The notes: generated by a model not told the origin, from the sequence alone. DNA of 60,491 nucleotides from an uncultured Pelagibacteraceae bacterium (GCA_902610675.1 CACLWP010000007.1:1-60491); one strand, 5' to 3'. Numbered from the stretch's first letter, positions 19,974 through 31,309 are shown. Numbers and translations: made by a program.

Positions 19974-20918
19974 ATGAACAAATTAAAAGGTATATTATTG
20001 ACTCAAGGTATGCATGGAATGATTAGCCAAGTAGAAGGACTAGCAAAAGCGTTAGAGATTGATTTTACTCACCACAGAGTTGAACTAAATAATTTCTGGA
20101 AAATAATTCCTCCCAAACTTACTCCGATCTCACAAAGAGTTTATAAAAAGATTAACCAATCTGATTTTGATCTAATTATTTCTTGTGGACGTAAAAGTGT
20201 AATCCCTGCAATCCATTTAAAAAATAACTCAAAAAAAAAAGTGATTAGTATTCATATCCAAGACCCAAAAGTAAACTTTAATCATTTTGATTTTATTGTT
20301 GCTCCTGAGCATGACTCTATTAAAGGTAAAAATGTAATTAACACAAAAGGTGCGATTCATTATCTTACAGATGCAGAAATTGTTAAAAATAAAGATTATT
20401 TAAATTCATTTATTAAAAAAGATCATAGAAAAATTTGTTCATTAATTTTGGGCGGTCCTACTAAGTATTATGATTATTCTTTAAAAAAAATGGAAAATAT
20501 TTTCTTCATTTTAAATAATTTATTGAAAAAAAATAATTTTCAGCTTGTCGTAATTCCATCTATGAGGACTCCAAAAAATACAATTGAACATGCAAAAAAA
20601 TATTTTGGAAAAAATCATACCATTATAGATAACGTTGATAAAAAGGCTTATCTATCTGCTCTATCAATATCTAATAGAGTTGTTGTTACTTGTGACTCGA
20701 GCTCAATGATTTCAGAGGCTGCATTAACTGGAAAACCTATTTACGTAGCAAATATTTTACCAAGAAAAAACGATAAAAGATTTCAAAAATTTAAAAACTT
20801 GTTCAGTGAGTTGAATATAATTAGAAATTTAGGAGAAGATGAGGAAAATTGGAACTATCAAAAACTTGATGAAACGAATAGAGTGGCAAAAATAATAAAA
20901 CAAAAAATAAATCTATGA
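19974..20918 (+). CDS. ELM1/GtrOC1 family protein (glycosyltransferase-like)
   Basis: 314 aa. The family pattern is the N-terminal LTQGMHGMISQVEGLAKAL, then PDLIISCGRKS-type (DLIISCGRKSVIPA), IHIQDPKVNFNHFDFIVAPEHD, and the C-terminal VTCDSSSMISEAALTGKPIYV, which resembles GT-B glycosyltransferase donor-site segments. Plant ELM1 acts in mitochondrial fission; the bacterial role is unknown and sugar-transfer is only inferred from the fold. It overlaps the following oxygenase by 4 bp (ATGA), so they act as one unit. Confidence 0.75.
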   Translation: MNKLKGILLTQGMHGMISQVEGLAKALEIDFTHHRVELNNFWKIIPPKLTPISQRVYKKINQSDFDLIISCGRKSVIPAIHLKNNSKKKVISIHIQDPKVNFNHFDFIVAPEHDSIKGKNVINTKGAIHYLTDAEIVKNKDYLNSFIKKDHRKICSLILGGPTKYYDYSLKKMENIFFILNNLLKKNNFQLVVIPSMRTPKNTIEHAKKYFGKNHTIIDNVDKKAYLSALSISNRVVVTCDSSSMISEAALTGKPIYVANILPRKNDKRFQKFKNLFSELNIIRNLGEDEENWNYQKLDETNRVAKIIKQKINL

Positions 20919-21583
20919 CGACCTTTTTAAATTCAATTCTAAATCAATCAAAAAAGCATGAACTTCCTTTCACTCACTATGAATATAATAATGCGCTCAC
21001 AGGGGAGGCAATTGAAGAAATTGTAAAAGCAGACATTCCAGATGTTAGTAAACATAATCTTAATTATGATGGTACAAGAGCGATAGATGGTGGCGCTGCT
21101 GAGTTTAGAGAAGGTGACTCTTCAGGTGGTAAGGCTATTAAATTTAGATGTTTTGTAACAAAAGAAAACTCTAAACAATTTCCACATTTAGTAAAATTTA
21201 TTAATGAATTACAGTCTAAAGCAGTTTATGAAAAAATTTCAAAAATGATTAATAAAGATTTATCAAATTCATACGTTCGATTAGAAGTTATTTGCGACCG
21301 AGAAGGTTTTTGGCTTAAGCCTCATTGTGATATTAAAGAAAAACTAATGTCAGGATTAATCTTTGTTAATAATACCAATGAGTCTGAAAACTTGGGTACA
21401 GATTTTTATAATGAGAAATTAGAGAAAGTAAAAACTGTTCCTTATAAACACAATTATGGATACCTATTTACAAGTGGACCAAATACTTGGCATGGTATGG
21501 AAAAGAAAAAAATAGTTAATGAAAGAAGATGCATTCAAGTAAATTATGTAACCTTCGAAACTGATTGGAAAGTAAATATCTAA
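20915..21583 (+). CDS. 2-oxoglutarate/Fe(II)-dependent oxygenase-like protein
   Basis: 222 aa. A probable iron-binding facial triad is visible: HCD within [20 protein letters not shown], and the distal His in [22 protein letters not shown], with a following Arg suited to hold 2-oxoglutarate. The substrate is not identifiable. It is coupled to the ELM1-like gene by a 4-bp overlap, and its 3' end overlaps that of convergent carB by 4 bp. Confidence 0.7.
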   Translation: MTTFLNSILNQSKKHELPFTHYEYNNALTGEAIEEIVKADIPDVSKHNLNYDGTRAIDGGAAEFREGDSSGGKAIKFRCFVTKENSKQFPHLVKFINELQSKAVYEKISKMINKDLSNSYVRLEVICDREGFWLKPHCDIKEKLMSGLIFVNNTNESENLGTDFYNEKLEKVKTVPYKHNYGYLFTSGPNTWHGMEKKKIVNERRCIQVNYVTFETDWKVNI

Positions 21584-24500
21584 ATATCCTGAAGAGAGGT
21601 AACTTCTAACTTCTTAGTTTTAAGAGACTTGATAGCTTGTAAACATGCTAAAGCAGTCGACATGTTAGTACAATAGGGGACTTTGTTTTTTAATGTACCT
21701 CTTCTAAGAGCGATTGCATCGTTTAATCTGTGTTCACTATTTCCTCCTCCCGTGTTGATGACTAAAGCAATTTTCTTGGAATCTAAGACATCAACTATGT
21801 GAGGAGACCCACTGCTGACTTTGTTAATAATCTTACATCTCATCCCATGTTTTCTGATATATTCTGCAGTTCCTCCAGTAGCACATAAAGTAAAATTTAA
21901 CTTTATTAATTCTTTTGCTAAATCAATCCCTTCATCTTTATGAGAGTTTTTTAGAGATATAAAAGCAAGACCATGTTTAGGCAAAGAGTTTGCAGAAGCT
22001 ATTTGACTTTTAGCAAATGCCATTCCAAAGTTTTTATCAAATCCCATTACTTCTCCCGTTGATTTCATTTCAGGACCTAAAAGTAAATCACTATTAGGGA
22101 ATTTATTGAAAGGGAATACTGCTTCCTTTACAGCAAACATTCCCTTTGATCTATCTTTTAGATTGAATTTAGACAGTTTTTCTCCAGCCATTACTCTTGA
22201 AGCAACTTTAGCAAGAGGGAGACCTTTGGCTTTTGAAACAAATGGCACAGTTCTGCTAGCTCGAGGATTTACCTCGATCACATAAATTTTATCTTTTTTA
22301 ATAGCAAACTGAACATTCATAAACCCTTTAACTTTAAGCGCTAAAGCTAACCTCTTAGTTTGATTTTCAATTTCTTTTATCAAGAAAGGTTTAATTGATA
22401 TTGGAGGCAAACTACAAGCAGAGTCTCCCGAATGAATTCCAGCTTCTTCAATATGTTGCATAATACCAGCAACATGTACTTTTTTCCCATCAGATATTGC
22501 ATCTACATCTACCTCCATAGCATGATCAATAAACTTATCTATTAAAATTGGGTTATATTCTGCAGCTTTGAATGCTTCTTGCACAAAATTTTTAAGTTGA
22601 CTTTTTTCATGAACAATTTCCATTGCTCTTCCGCCTAATACATATGAAGGTCTAACCATTAAAGGTAAACCAATTTTCTCTGCTATTTGGATTGCTTGTT
22701 TGAAAGTTTTTGCAATCCCACTCTCTGCCTGTTTAAGCTTTAATTTATTGAGAAGATTTCTAAATCGATCTCTATCCTCTGCTAAATCAATTGAAGTATA
22801 TTGTGTTCCTAATATTGGTAATTTATTGACATGTAAAAATTTGGCTAGTTTAATTGGAGTTTGACCCCCAAATTGTGTAATAATACCTAATAATTTTCCT
22901 TTTTCTTGTTCTCTTTTGATTATATTAAAAACATATTCCTCTTTTAAAGGCTCAAAATATAATCTGTCGCTTGTATCATAATCAGTTGAAACTGTTTCAG
23001 GATTACAGTTAACCATAATTGTTTCAAAACCTGCATCCTTTAAAGCAAAACTTGCCTGACAACAACAATAGTCAAATTCAATACCTTGTCCTATTCTATT
23101 TGGTCCTCCTCCCAATATTATAATTTTTTTCTTAGCTGATGGATCTGCTTCACACTCAGAACTTATTGAAAAATTTCTTTGATAAGTTGAATACATATAA
23201 GGGGTAAAGGATTTAAATTCAGCAGCACAGGTATCAACTTTTTTGAATACAGGTAAAATTTTAAAAGCAGCTCTTTTCTGTCTTATTATCTTTTCAGAGA
23301 CACCAGTTAGCTCACACAATTTTTTATCAGAAAAACCAATAGACTTAATCTTATTAAATTCGTTAAAATTTTTTGGCAATCCTTTATTCTTTATCTTAAT
23401 CTCACATTCTATTATTTCCTTTATTTGATCTAGAAACCATGGATCAATTTTAGATAATGAAAATATTTTTTTTAAATTAACTTTCTTTCTAATTGCCTCT
23501 GCAACTAACAGTATTTTATTTGGTATGTTTTCCTTAAGTTTTGTCTCAATCTGTTTTTTATTTAAGTCAAATATTCTATCCAATCCCGAGAAACCAGTTT
23601 CTAATGAAACTAAAGCTTTTTGGAGAGATTCCTTAAAATTTCTGCCAATTGCCATTGCCTCTCCCACAGACTTCATTGATGTACCCAGAGTTGCTGGAGA
23701 GGTTGAAAATTTTTCAAAAGTAAATCTTGGAATTTTTGTAACCACATAATCTATACTTGGTTCAAATGATGCTGGAGTAACTTTAGTAATTTCATTTTTT
23801 AATTCATCCAATGTGTAGCCAACCGCAAGTTTAGCAGCAACTTTTGCAATTGGAAATCCAGTCGCTTTTGATGCTAGAGCTGATGATCTTGATACTCTTG
23901 GGTTCATTTCAATTATTACCATTCTTCCATTTTTTGGATTAATCGCAAATTGAACATTTGAACCACCTGTTTCAACTCCAATTTTTCTTAGACATGCAAT
24001 TGAGGCATTTCGCATTACTTGGTATTCTTTATCTGTTAATGTAAGAGCGGGCGCGACTGTCACGGAATCCCCAGTATGTATTCCCATTGGATCAACATTT
24101 TCTATTGAACAGATAATTATACAATTATCTTTTTTATCCCTTACAACCTCCATTTCAAATTCTTTCCAACCCTCTAAACACTCCTCTACAAGAACCTGAC
24201 TTACAGGAGACTCGTGTAAACCATTCTTGATAATTTTTAAGTAGTCCTTTTTATTCTTTGCTATTCCTCCACCCAAACCTCCAAGAGTAAAAGCTGGTCT
24301 AATTATTGCTGGTAAACCGATTTTCCTCAAAACTTTTGATGACTGATTAATATTATTTACAATTTCAGATTTGGGTAAATCTAAACCAATACTAATCATA
24401 TTTTTTCTAAATTTTTTTCTGTCTTCTGCGTTAGCAATAGCTTTTGAGTTTGCCCCAATTAATTCAATTTTATATTTTTTTAGGACACCTTTTTTCTCTG

Positions 24501-24804
24501 CTTCCATTGCAAGGTTAAGTGCAGTTTGTCCACCCATTGTCGGTAGAATTGCATCAGGTTTTTCTTTTTTGAGAATTTTTTCTAAAACTTCTAAACAAAT
24601 AGGTTCAATATAAGTTTTATCAGCAACATCAGGATCTGTCATAATTGTTGCTGGATTTGAATTAATTAAAACAACTTTATAACCTTCATCTTTCAATGCC
24701 TTGCAAGCTTGAGTTCCTGAATAATCAAATTCACAAGCTTGGCCTATGATAATTGGTCCAGCACCTACAACTAATATCTTTTTAAGATCTTTTCTTTTTG
24801 GCAT
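21580..24804 (-). CDS. carB: Carbamoyl-phosphate synthase large subunit
   Basis: 1074 aa, full length, with the two duplicated ATP-grasp halves (each opening with a GxGPxxIGQxxEFDY-type motif: [18 protein letters not shown] near the start and [15 protein letters not shown] near residue 570) and a C-terminal MGS-like allosteric domain ([15 protein letters not shown]). It uses glutamine-derived ammonia, bicarbonate and two ATP to make carbamoyl phosphate for arginine and pyrimidines. The ATG lies inside the end of carA (23-bp overlap), guaranteeing equal expression. Confidence 0.98.
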   Translation of the reverse strand: MPKRKDLKKILVVGAGPIIIGQACEFDYSGTQACKALKDEGYKVVLINSNPATIMTDPDVADKTYIEPICLEVLEKILKKEKPDAILPTMGGQTALNLAMEAEKKGVLKKYKIELIGANSKAIANAEDRKKFRKNMISIGLDLPKSEIVNNINQSSKVLRKIGLPAIIRPAFTLGGLGGGIAKNKKDYLKIIKNGLHESPVSQVLVEECLEGWKEFEMEVVRDKKDNCIIICSIENVDPMGIHTGDSVTVAPALTLTDKEYQVMRNASIACLRKIGVETGGSNVQFAINPKNGRMVIIEMNPRVSRSSALASKATGFPIAKVAAKLAVGYTLDELKNEITKVTPASFEPSIDYVVTKIPRFTFEKFSTSPATLGTSMKSVGEAMAIGRNFKESLQKALVSLETGFSGLDRIFDLNKKQIETKLKENIPNKILLVAEAIRKKVNLKKIFSLSKIDPWFLDQIKEIIECEIKIKNKGLPKNFNEFNKIKSIGFSDKKLCELTGVSEKIIRQKRAAFKILPVFKKVDTCAAEFKSFTPYMYSTYQRNFSISSECEADPSAKKKIIILGGGPNRIGQGIEFDYCCCQASFALKDAGFETIMVNCNPETVSTDYDTSDRLYFEPLKEEYVFNIIKREQEKGKLLGIITQFGGQTPIKLAKFLHVNKLPILGTQYTSIDLAEDRDRFRNLLNKLKLKQAESGIAKTFKQAIQIAEKIGLPLMVRPSYVLGGRAMEIVHEKSQLKNFVQEAFKAAEYNPILIDKFIDHAMEVDVDAISDGKKVHVAGIMQHIEEAGIHSGDSACSLPPISIKPFLIKEIENQTKRLALALKVKGFMNVQFAIKKDKIYVIEVNPRASRTVPFVSKAKGLPLAKVASRVMAGEKLSKFNLKDRSKGMFAVKEAVFPFNKFPNSDLLLGPEMKSTGEVMGFDKNFGMAFAKSQIASANSLPKHGLAFISLKNSHKDEGIDLAKELIKLNFTLCATGGTAEYIRKHGMRCKIINKVSSGSPHIVDVLDSKKIALVINTGGGNSEHRLNDAIALRRGTLKNKVPYCTNMSTALACLQAIKSLKTKKLEVTSLQDI

Positions 24805-25975
24805 TTTTTTTCATGTTATTGATAAATTCTTGAAATAAATACACACTATCTTGTGGTCCCGGGTTTGACTCAGGATGATATTGAACTGAGAACACAGGTT
24901 TATCCCTTAATTTTATTCCCTCGATGCTATTGTCGAATAAAGATTTATGTGTAATCTGAATTTTTTTTGGTAAATTTTCTTTAACAACTTCAAAGCCGTG
25001 ATTCTGACTAGTAATTTCTACGTTGTCATTTATTAAATTTTTAACAGGATGGTTTGCACCCCTATGTCCCAATTTCATTTTCTTTGTTTTACCACCTAAT
25101 GCTAAAGCTAGAATTTGATGGCCAAGACAAATACCAAATAAAGGCATTTTATTTTGAATAAGATTCTGAACTATTTGAATTGCATACTTTCCCGTCGCCG
25201 CAGGATCTCCAGGCCCATTAGACAAAAAGACACCATTTGGTTTAAGAGCTAAAATATTTTTAGCAGAGGTCTTACAGGAAACTACAGTAACTTTACATTT
25301 AAAATCAGAAAAATATCTTAAAATATTTTTTTTAATTCCATAATCTATAGCAACGACATGAAATGAGTTTTGATTATTCTTTCTATAACCATATTCTTTT
25401 CTCCAAGTTTTAAGTCCTTTCCAAGTATAATTTTTTTGGGTTGTAACTTTTTCTGCTAGATCTAAATTTTTCAATCCATTCCATTTATTTGTGGCGTTTG
25501 TAAGCTTACTAATATTAAACTTACTTTTTTTTGAGTAAGCAATGGTTCCCTTTGGGGCACCTTTATCTCTTATGAAATTTGTTAAACTTCTTGTATCTAG
25601 TCCAGTAATTCCAACTATTTTATTCTTTTTTAACCAAGCATCTAAATGTTGAAAAGATCTATAGTTTGACGGTGAGGTTATCTCAGAATTAAAAATAACC
25701 CCCTTTGTCCATATCTTATCAGATTCAAAATCTTCTTTATTGGTTCCTACATTTCCAATGTGAGGAAAGGTAAAATTTATAATTTGTCCTGCATAAGATG
25801 GATCAGAAATTATTTCTTGGTATCCTGTCAGTGAAGTATTAAAACAAACCTCTCCTGTAGCCTCTCCTTGAAAGCCAACACCAATACCTCTAAAAATCCT
25901 ATTGTTTTCAAGAACTAAAATACCTGTACTAATATGTGGATTTTTTGAGTTTGATTTTTTTGCTTTTTTGATCAA
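24782..25975 (-). CDS. carA: Carbamoyl-phosphate synthase small subunit
   Basis: 397 aa. The N-terminal CarA domain contains [25 protein letters not shown]; the C-terminal class I glutamine amidotransferase has the nucleophile in [17 protein letters not shown] and the His/Glu pair in [11 protein letters not shown]. It hydrolyses glutamine and channels ammonia to CarB. A lysine-rich first ~10 residues precede the conserved start. It is divergent from yqeY across 126 bp. Confidence 0.97.
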   Translation of the reverse strand: MIKKAKKSNSKNPHISTGILVLENNRIFRGIGVGFQGEATGEVCFNTSLTGYQEIISDPSYAGQIINFTFPHIGNVGTNKEDFESDKIWTKGVIFNSEITSPSNYRSFQHLDAWLKKNKIVGITGLDTRSLTNFIRDKGAPKGTIAYSKKSKFNISKLTNATNKWNGLKNLDLAEKVTTQKNYTWKGLKTWRKEYGYRKNNQNSFHVVAIDYGIKKNILRYFSDFKCKVTVVSCKTSAKNILALKPNGVFLSNGPGDPAATGKYAIQIVQNLIQNKMPLFGICLGHQILALALGGKTKKMKLGHRGANHPVKNLINDNVEITSQNHGFEVVKENLPKKIQITHKSLFDNSIEGIKLRDKPVFSVQYHPESNPGPQDSVYLFQEFINNMKKNAKKKRS

Positions 25976-26101
25976 TTACAACTCATAAGTTAAAGGTTAA
26001 TACAATAATTGATTTATTATCGCAACAGAGATGTATTATAAAATTGTAAAAAAACAATTTTTCTTTTGAAGAATTTCCTCTTTAAAGTAGATTAAAAAAT
26101 T

Positions 26102-26563
26102 ATGTCATTAAAAGCAATCATTGAGACAGAATATAAAAATGCCCTAAAATCTAAAGATAAGATTAAAATCTCAACTTATAGGTTAATTTTGTCATCAATT
26201 AAGGATCTAGATATATCAAACAGGTCTGGCCCTAACAAAAAAGAGACAGATGATGAAGATATTAAAAGATTATTAAAAAAGATGATGAAGCAAAGAGCCG
26301 AATCAATTGATATTTATAAAAAAAATAATAGATCTGATTTATTAGAAATTGAGCAGAATGAATTTAATATTCTATCAAGTTTCCTTCCTAAACAACTTAA
26401 TGATCAAGACACTAAAAAAATATGTGAGGAAATCATTTCCAACTTAGGTGCAAAATCTATCAAAGATATGGGAAAAGTAATGGGAGAATTAAAAAAACAA
26501 CATGCTGATAAAATTGATTTTTCAAAAGCTGGAGGCTTATTAAAAGAATTATTAGATAAATAA
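26102..26563 (+). CDS. GatB/YqeY-domain protein
   Basis: 153 aa, all-helical, matching the YqeY family: LKAIIETEYKNALKSKDKIKISTYRLILSSIKD, the ER-like RGSDxxDI linker, and the C-terminal KDMGKVMGELKKQHADKIDFSKAGGLLKELL. The domain also occurs as the tRNA-sensing tail of GatB; free-standing YqeY has no firmly assigned role. The stop overlaps the dnaG ATG by one base (TAATG), and yqeY-dnaG-rpoD is a recurring macromolecular-synthesis neighbourhood. Confidence 0.9.
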   Translation: MSLKAIIETEYKNALKSKDKIKISTYRLILSSIKDLDISNRSGPNKKETDDEDIKRLLKKMMKQRAESIDIYKKNNRSDLLEIEQNEFNILSSFLPKQLNDQDTKKICEEIISNLGAKSIKDMGKVMGELKKQHADKIDFSKAGGLLKELLDK

Positions 26564-28338
26564 TGAAATATCCAAAAGAATATTTAGATGAAATTAAAAC
26601 ACGCCTAAAAGTTTCAAGTGTTGTTTCTAAAGTTGTGGCCTTAAAAAAAAGAGGAAAAGAGTTTGTTGGACTATCACCCTTTAAAAACGAAAAAACACCA
26701 TCATTCACAGTGAATGATGAAAAAGAATTTTACCATTGTTTTGCAACTTCAGAACATGGAAATATTTTTGATTTTGTTATGAAAACTCAAAATTTAAGAT
26801 TCGGAGAAGCAGTAAAATATCTTGCGAATATTGCAGGAATGCAACCATACCTGTTCACCAAACAAGATGAAGAAAGAGAAAAAAAATGGAAAGAGTATCT
26901 ATTAATTTACAGTAAGTATGTTGATTTTTATCACGATGAATTATTAAAAAATGAAAAATACTCAAATGCTAGAGATTATTTAAAAAATAGATTATTAGGC
27001 AAAGATGAGGTTAAAAAATTTAAGATTGGTTTTATTGAAAGAAATCCAAGTTTTTTTAATAAACTCAAAAAAGAATTTAGTGAAAAAACTTTATTAGAAA
27101 GTGGTTTATTTTATTTTGATGAAAAGAAAAATGTTTATTTAGAAAGATTCAGAGGAAGATTAATATTTCCAATTAACAATATTTCAGGACAACCGATTGC
27201 CTTGGGTGGGAGAATAATAGAGAATTTAGATTATTTAGCGAAATATATTAATTCACCAGAGACAACTTTTTTTAAAAAGGGTTCAAATCTTTATAATTTA
27301 GACTCAGCTAGGAAATTGTCTAATAAGTTAGATCATATTTTTTTAGTTGAGGGTTATATGGATGTGGTCGGACTAAGTAAAAATGGAATTGATAATGCTG
27401 TTGCGAATCTTGGTACTTCTTTGACTGATAAACAAATTTTAACATTAAATCAATTTTTCGATGACATAATAATTTGCTTTGATGGAGATGAAAGTGGATA
27501 TAAAGCTGCTTTAAGGGCAGCTGAAAATTCAATAAAAGAGTTGAAACCAGAAAAACAAATATCTTTCCTATTTTTACCAAATAAAGAAGATCCCGATAGT
27601 TTTGTGAATAAAAATGGTAAAAAATATTTTTTAGATTTTACTAAACAAAACAAACTATCTATTCATCAATTTATTTTTGGTCATTACAAAAAACAAACAG
27701 AAAACAACCCTTCATCTATGGCAATTTTTGAAAAAAAATTAAGATCCATAGCAAATACAATTAAAGATAATTTTATTAAAAAATATGTCCTAGAGTATTT
27801 TTTAGGAAAAATTGCACAATTAACACCGTATTCTAATCTAAATAATAATAAATCTTTATTCAAGAAAGCAAAATCACTTGATTTAACAAAAAAATTTTTT
27901 AATGAAAGTCAAAGTATCAGTGGTGTTGAGCTAAAAGAGTTCTCATTATTATACTTGCTCTTAAATAATTTGTCTCTTTTTCAGTTGAATATTCATTTAG
28001 TTGAAAATATCAAATTATTCACTGAAATTAATAAGCAGATATTCAATTCTATAATTGATAAATTAAAATTAAATGAACCTATTGATATTGAGAATTTCAA
28101 ATTTGATAAACAATTACTTGATAAGATAAACAAGTTTGCACCTATAAAACATATTTTAAAAAATAAACCTAAAAATGAAACTCAAATTATAGAGTTGCTC
28201 GACGATATTTCGAAAGATTTGTTTAATTATGGTTTAGAGTTGAGAATTCAGGAATTAGAGTCGAAGTTTTCAAAAGATATGAAAGAAACAACATTTAATG
28301 AGCTAAAAGAGCTTAAAAATGAAAGAAAAATCAACTAA
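26563..28338 (+). CDS. dnaG: DNA primase, with degenerate zinc-binding site
   Basis: 591 aa. The N-terminal CHC2-type domain is recognisable (SPFKNEKTPSFTVNDEKEFYHCF), but three of the four zinc ligands are replaced: Ser38, Lys41 and Thr62 stand where Cys, His and Cys are usual, and only Cys59 remains. The TOPRIM catalytic core is intact: VEGYMDVVGLSKNGIDNAVANLGTS and CFDGDESGYKAALRA. A C-terminal helicase-interacting region follows. It synthesises RNA primers for replication, and lies between yqeY and rpoD. Confidence 0.94.
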   Translation: MKYPKEYLDEIKTRLKVSSVVSKVVALKKRGKEFVGLSPFKNEKTPSFTVNDEKEFYHCFATSEHGNIFDFVMKTQNLRFGEAVKYLANIAGMQPYLFTKQDEEREKKWKEYLLIYSKYVDFYHDELLKNEKYSNARDYLKNRLLGKDEVKKFKIGFIERNPSFFNKLKKEFSEKTLLESGLFYFDEKKNVYLERFRGRLIFPINNISGQPIALGGRIIENLDYLAKYINSPETTFFKKGSNLYNLDSARKLSNKLDHIFLVEGYMDVVGLSKNGIDNAVANLGTSLTDKQILTLNQFFDDIIICFDGDESGYKAALRAAENSIKELKPEKQISFLFLPNKEDPDSFVNKNGKKYFLDFTKQNKLSIHQFIFGHYKKQTENNPSSMAIFEKKLRSIANTIKDNFIKKYVLEYFLGKIAQLTPYSNLNNNKSLFKKAKSLDLTKKFFNESQSISGVELKEFSLLYLLLNNLSLFQLNIHLVENIKLFTEINKQIFNSIIDKLKLNEPIDIENFKFDKQLLDKINKFAPIKHILKNKPKNETQIIELLDDISKDLFNYGLELRIQELESKFSKDMKETTFNELKELKNERKIN

Positions 28339-28404
28339 TCTTAATAAATTAGCAATGGATTTTTGTTAATTTGATATTTATAAGTCTTTCAAACTTATAT
28401 TGTC

Positions 28405-30231
28405 GTGGAAAGAATAATTACTAAATCATTTGCTAGATTGATGGGTCGCGGAACTCACCGAGGTTTCATTACACATGAAGAGCTTAGCAAATCACTAGGT
28501 AAAAGAAATCTTTCAGATGAAAATTTATCACAAGCTTTTATTCACATCTTGGATGAGAAAATAATATTAGTTGAAAAAAAATCAGATTACAAAGTTTTAA
28601 GAAAAAAAGATAGCTCATCTAAAGAGGAGGGCAAAACTATAGAAAAAAGTGATGACCCAATTAGAATGTATCTTAGAGAAATGGGCGGTGTCGAATTACT
28701 TTCAAGAGAAGGCGAAATAGCAATTGCAAAAAGAATTGAAGCTGGAAAAGATGTGATGTTAATCGCATTATCACAAAGTCCAATAACAGCTCAACAATTT
28801 TTTGACTGGGATGAAAAATTACAAAAAGATGAAATTCTTGTCAGAGAGATAATTGATATTGATACTAATTATATGGAGGACGAAAATACAGGTCCAAGTG
28901 CAAAACAAAAAAATGCTGGAGAGGATGAAAAAGATGAAAATACAAGCGATGAAGGTGATGATGATTTTAATCCAACACTTGCAGCGATGGAGTCTGAAAT
29001 TAAACCAAAAGTTTTAAAAACAGTTCATTTATTAACAAAAGAGTATCGTAGATTAATTAAATATCAAAAAGAAAAACTAGAGTGTGTTCTTAATTCTCAA
29101 ATTTTTTCAGCATCTAAAGAAAAAGGATATGAAAAAATTGTTAGTGGTATTTTAGAAAACATTAAATCTCTGCAACTATCCCCGTCAGTATTAGAAGAAC
29201 TTGTACAAAAACATTATTTAGAAAATAAAAAGATAATATCTTTAGAGGGAAACCTTTTGAGATTGGCAATGGATCAAAAAATACCGAGAAACGAGTTTAT
29301 AAAATTTTATATAGGAAATGAAATTAATCCAAATTTAAAGAAATTTTTAGATACCAATTCTTTATGGAAACAATTCTTTAGCAAAAATAAAGAAGATTTT
29401 AAAAATATAAGAGAAAGATTAATAGAAATCAGTCATAAGCTCGGAATGTCTGTGACTGATTTTAAAAAATTAGTAAGTAGAGTTCAAAAAGGTGAAAAAG
29501 AGTCAAGAATAGCTAAAAAAGAAATGGTCGAGGCTAATCTCAGACTAGTAATTTCAATTGCAAAAAAATATACTAATAGAGGTTTACAATTTTTAGATTT
29601 AATCCAAGAAGGAAATATTGGTCTTATGAAAGCTGTAGACAAGTTTGAATATCGGAGAGGATACAAGTTTTCGACTTATGCAACTTGGTGGATAAGACAA
29701 GCAATTACAAGGTCGATTGCAGACCAAGCAAGAACAATACGAATACCTGTTCATATGATTGAAACTATTAACAAGATAGTTAGGACACAAAGACTTATTC
29801 TGAGTGAATTCGGAAGAGATGCAACTCCCGAGGAATTAGCAAAAAAACTTAGAATGCCATTAGATAAAGTAAGAAAAGTATTGAAAATTTCTAAAGAACC
29901 AGTTTCTCTGGAAAAACCAGTAGGTGATGAAGAAGATAGTAGTCTTGGTGATTTTATTGAGGACACAAAAGCACTAGCTCCTCTAGAGCAAGCAATTAAA
30001 TCAAATTTAGGCGAGGCAACTACAAAAATTTTATCTACACTTACCCCAAGAGAGGAGAGAGTTTTAAGAATGAGATTTGGTGTAGGAATGAATACAGATC
30101 ATACTCTTGAAGAAGTGGGTCTACAATTTTCTGTCACAAGGGAAAGAATTCGACAAATAGAGGCTAAAGCTTTGAGAAAATTAAAACATCCAAGTCGATC
30201 AAAACAACTAAAAAGTTTTTTGGAAAGTTAA
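28405..30231 (+). CDS. rpoD: Housekeeping sigma factor RpoD (sigma70)
   Basis: 608 aa from a GTG at 28405; an ATG at 28441 (MGRGTHRGF) is an alternative. Region 1.1 (residues ~12-60), region 1.2 ([22 protein letters not shown]), a long acidic non-conserved insert, region 2 ([47 protein letters not shown]), region 3 and region 4.2 ([27 protein letters not shown]) are all present. A TATATT at 28396-28401 with TTGATA 19 bp upstream overlaps the GTG region; if it is a promoter it would favour the downstream ATG. Confidence 0.96.
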   Translation: MERIITKSFARLMGRGTHRGFITHEELSKSLGKRNLSDENLSQAFIHILDEKIILVEKKSDYKVLRKKDSSSKEEGKTIEKSDDPIRMYLREMGGVELLSREGEIAIAKRIEAGKDVMLIALSQSPITAQQFFDWDEKLQKDEILVREIIDIDTNYMEDENTGPSAKQKNAGEDEKDENTSDEGDDDFNPTLAAMESEIKPKVLKTVHLLTKEYRRLIKYQKEKLECVLNSQIFSASKEKGYEKIVSGILENIKSLQLSPSVLEELVQKHYLENKKIISLEGNLLRLAMDQKIPRNEFIKFYIGNEINPNLKKFLDTNSLWKQFFSKNKEDFKNIRERLIEISHKLGMSVTDFKKLVSRVQKGEKESRIAKKEMVEANLRLVISIAKKYTNRGLQFLDLIQEGNIGLMKAVDKFEYRRGYKFSTYATWWIRQAITRSIADQARTIRIPVHMIETINKIVRTQRLILSEFGRDATPEELAKKLRMPLDKVRKVLKISKEPVSLEKPVGDEEDSSLGDFIEDTKALAPLEQAIKSNLGEATTKILSTLTPREERVLRMRFGVGMNTDHTLEEVGLQFSVTRERIRQIEAKALRKLKHPSRSKQLKSFLES

Positions 30232-30234
30232 TTT

Positions 30235-30309
30235 GGGCCGTTAGCTCAATAGTAGAGTACTGCATTGACATTGCAGGGGTAGTTGGAGCGTAACCAACAC
30301 GGCCCACCA
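30235..30309 (+). tRNA. tRNA-Val (GAC), with atypical D and T loops
   Basis: A full cloverleaf folds with perfect stems: acceptor GGGCCGT/ACGGCCC, D stem GCTC/GAGT, anticodon stem CTGCA/TGCAG around loop TTGACAT (anticodon GAC), T stem GTTGG/CCAAC, and an encoded CCA end at 30307-30309. The D loop (AATAGTA) lacks the GG pair and the T loop reads AGCGTAA instead of TTCGANT. It begins three bases after the rpoD stop. Perfect stems argue that it is a functional gene rather than a pseudogene. Confidence 0.85.
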
Positions 30310-30316
30310 ACAAATT

Positions 30317-31174
30317 TTATTTCTGGATTTCCTTAAAAATTTTTCTTATCTTGAAATTATCAAGTAAATTAAACAAAAAATTTCTGTAAAATAATTTTCT
30401 AGTAACTTTTCTAAAAAAAGTTTTTTTACTGAGGAAATCATATTCTGCATCAAGCTTACTTTTAAATTCTCTAAAGTACTCATTATGTCTATAATCTATT
30501 GCCCATTCATTTTTAGCATCATTTTTGACCTCTTTGTTTGAAAAACATTTTTTCGTATCAATAGAAAAAACTACTATTGACTCAAAGAATTCTACAAAAA
30601 ATATTTTCTTCGCATAAAAATTTAAGTTCCTATTCAATAATGGGGATCTTCTATGGATAATATCAATAATTTTTTTGGCATAATTTATAAAAGAATATTT
30701 TGAGGGATTGTAAAATTCTCTTTTTACATAGCTTACGCTCGTATCCTCAACAACTATTTTTCCACCGTCTCTAATGTGTGGCAATGAGTAATGTACAGTG
30801 CTGATTTGTTGTAAGTTTTTGTGACCGCCATCATCTAAAATAACATCAATTTTTCCCTCTTTTTTATAAAAGTTATCCCAAAAATTTTTATCACTTTGAT
30901 TGCCTATATAAACTTTAAATCCGTATTTTTCTAATTTCTTTGCATTAGGGTTTAAATCTATGCCAATTATTTTTGCCTTTTTACCAAAGAATTTTTGCCA
31001 CATAAATAATGATCCACCATTAGCTACTCCTATTTCTACAAATTTAATTTTCTTATTTCTATATTTTGAAAATATCTTTTCATAAACTTGAAAGTAGCTA
31101 CTCCACTTAATTGAAAATTTTTTTGATTTTTTAAATAATTTATATATCTCAAGTTTTTTTGTACTTTGATTCAT
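30317..31174 (-). CDS. Class I SAM-dependent methyltransferase (macrocin O-methyltransferase-like)
   Basis: 285 aa from the ATG at 31174; a TTG 17 codons upstream is in frame but less likely. The Rossmann SAM motif is FVEIGVANGGSLFMWQKFF, then GIDLNPNAK, the acidic IDVILDDGGHKNLQQI, and GGKIVVEDTS. This set is typical of the MycE/CmcI-like sugar or macrolide O-methyltransferases often found in surface-polysaccharide regions. The C-terminal third is very basic and not recognised. It lies just outside the left end of the tRNA-bounded island and points toward tRNA-Val. Confidence 0.7.
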   Translation of the reverse strand: MNQSTKKLEIYKLFKKSKKFSIKWSSYFQVYEKIFSKYRNKKIKFVEIGVANGGSLFMWQKFFGKKAKIIGIDLNPNAKKLEKYGFKVYIGNQSDKNFWDNFYKKEGKIDVILDDGGHKNLQQISTVHYSLPHIRDGGKIVVEDTSVSYVKREFYNPSKYSFINYAKKIIDIIHRRSPLLNRNLNFYAKKIFFVEFFESIVVFSIDTKKCFSNKEVKNDAKNEWAIDYRHNEYFREFKSKLDAEYDFLSKKTFFRKVTRKLFYRNFLFNLLDNFKIRKIFKEIQK

Positions 31175-31269
31175 AAATTTATATATAACCGAAAAACCAA
31201 TAATAATGATATTAAAATATCTCAACTTGCGTGGTAAAGAAAAACATCGTAAACATCAATATTAATTTT

Positions 31270-31309
31270 GGGCCTGTAGCTCAGTTGGTTAGAGCAGTAC
31301 ACTCATAAT
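31270..31309 (+). pseudogene. Truncated tRNA(CAT) 5' half; left attachment repeat
   Basis: These 40 nt are identical to the 5' end of the intact tRNA at 43376 and stop at the first base of the 3' strand of the anticodon stem. The following sequence is unrelated to a tRNA 3' half. It marks the left boundary of the island and probably retains the original upstream flank of the tRNA gene. Confidence 0.9.

Noticed and set aside
26039-26066. AAAATTGT-ACAATTTT inverted repeat with nearby T-run, looks like a terminator
   Set aside because: It lies between divergent genes carA and yqeY where no transcript should end; in DNA this AT-rich such short repeats are expected by chance.
28339-28404. Promoter-like TTGATA...TATATT before rpoD
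   Set aside because: The spacer is 19 bp and the -10 box overlaps the annotated start; kept only as a note on the uncertain rpoD start.
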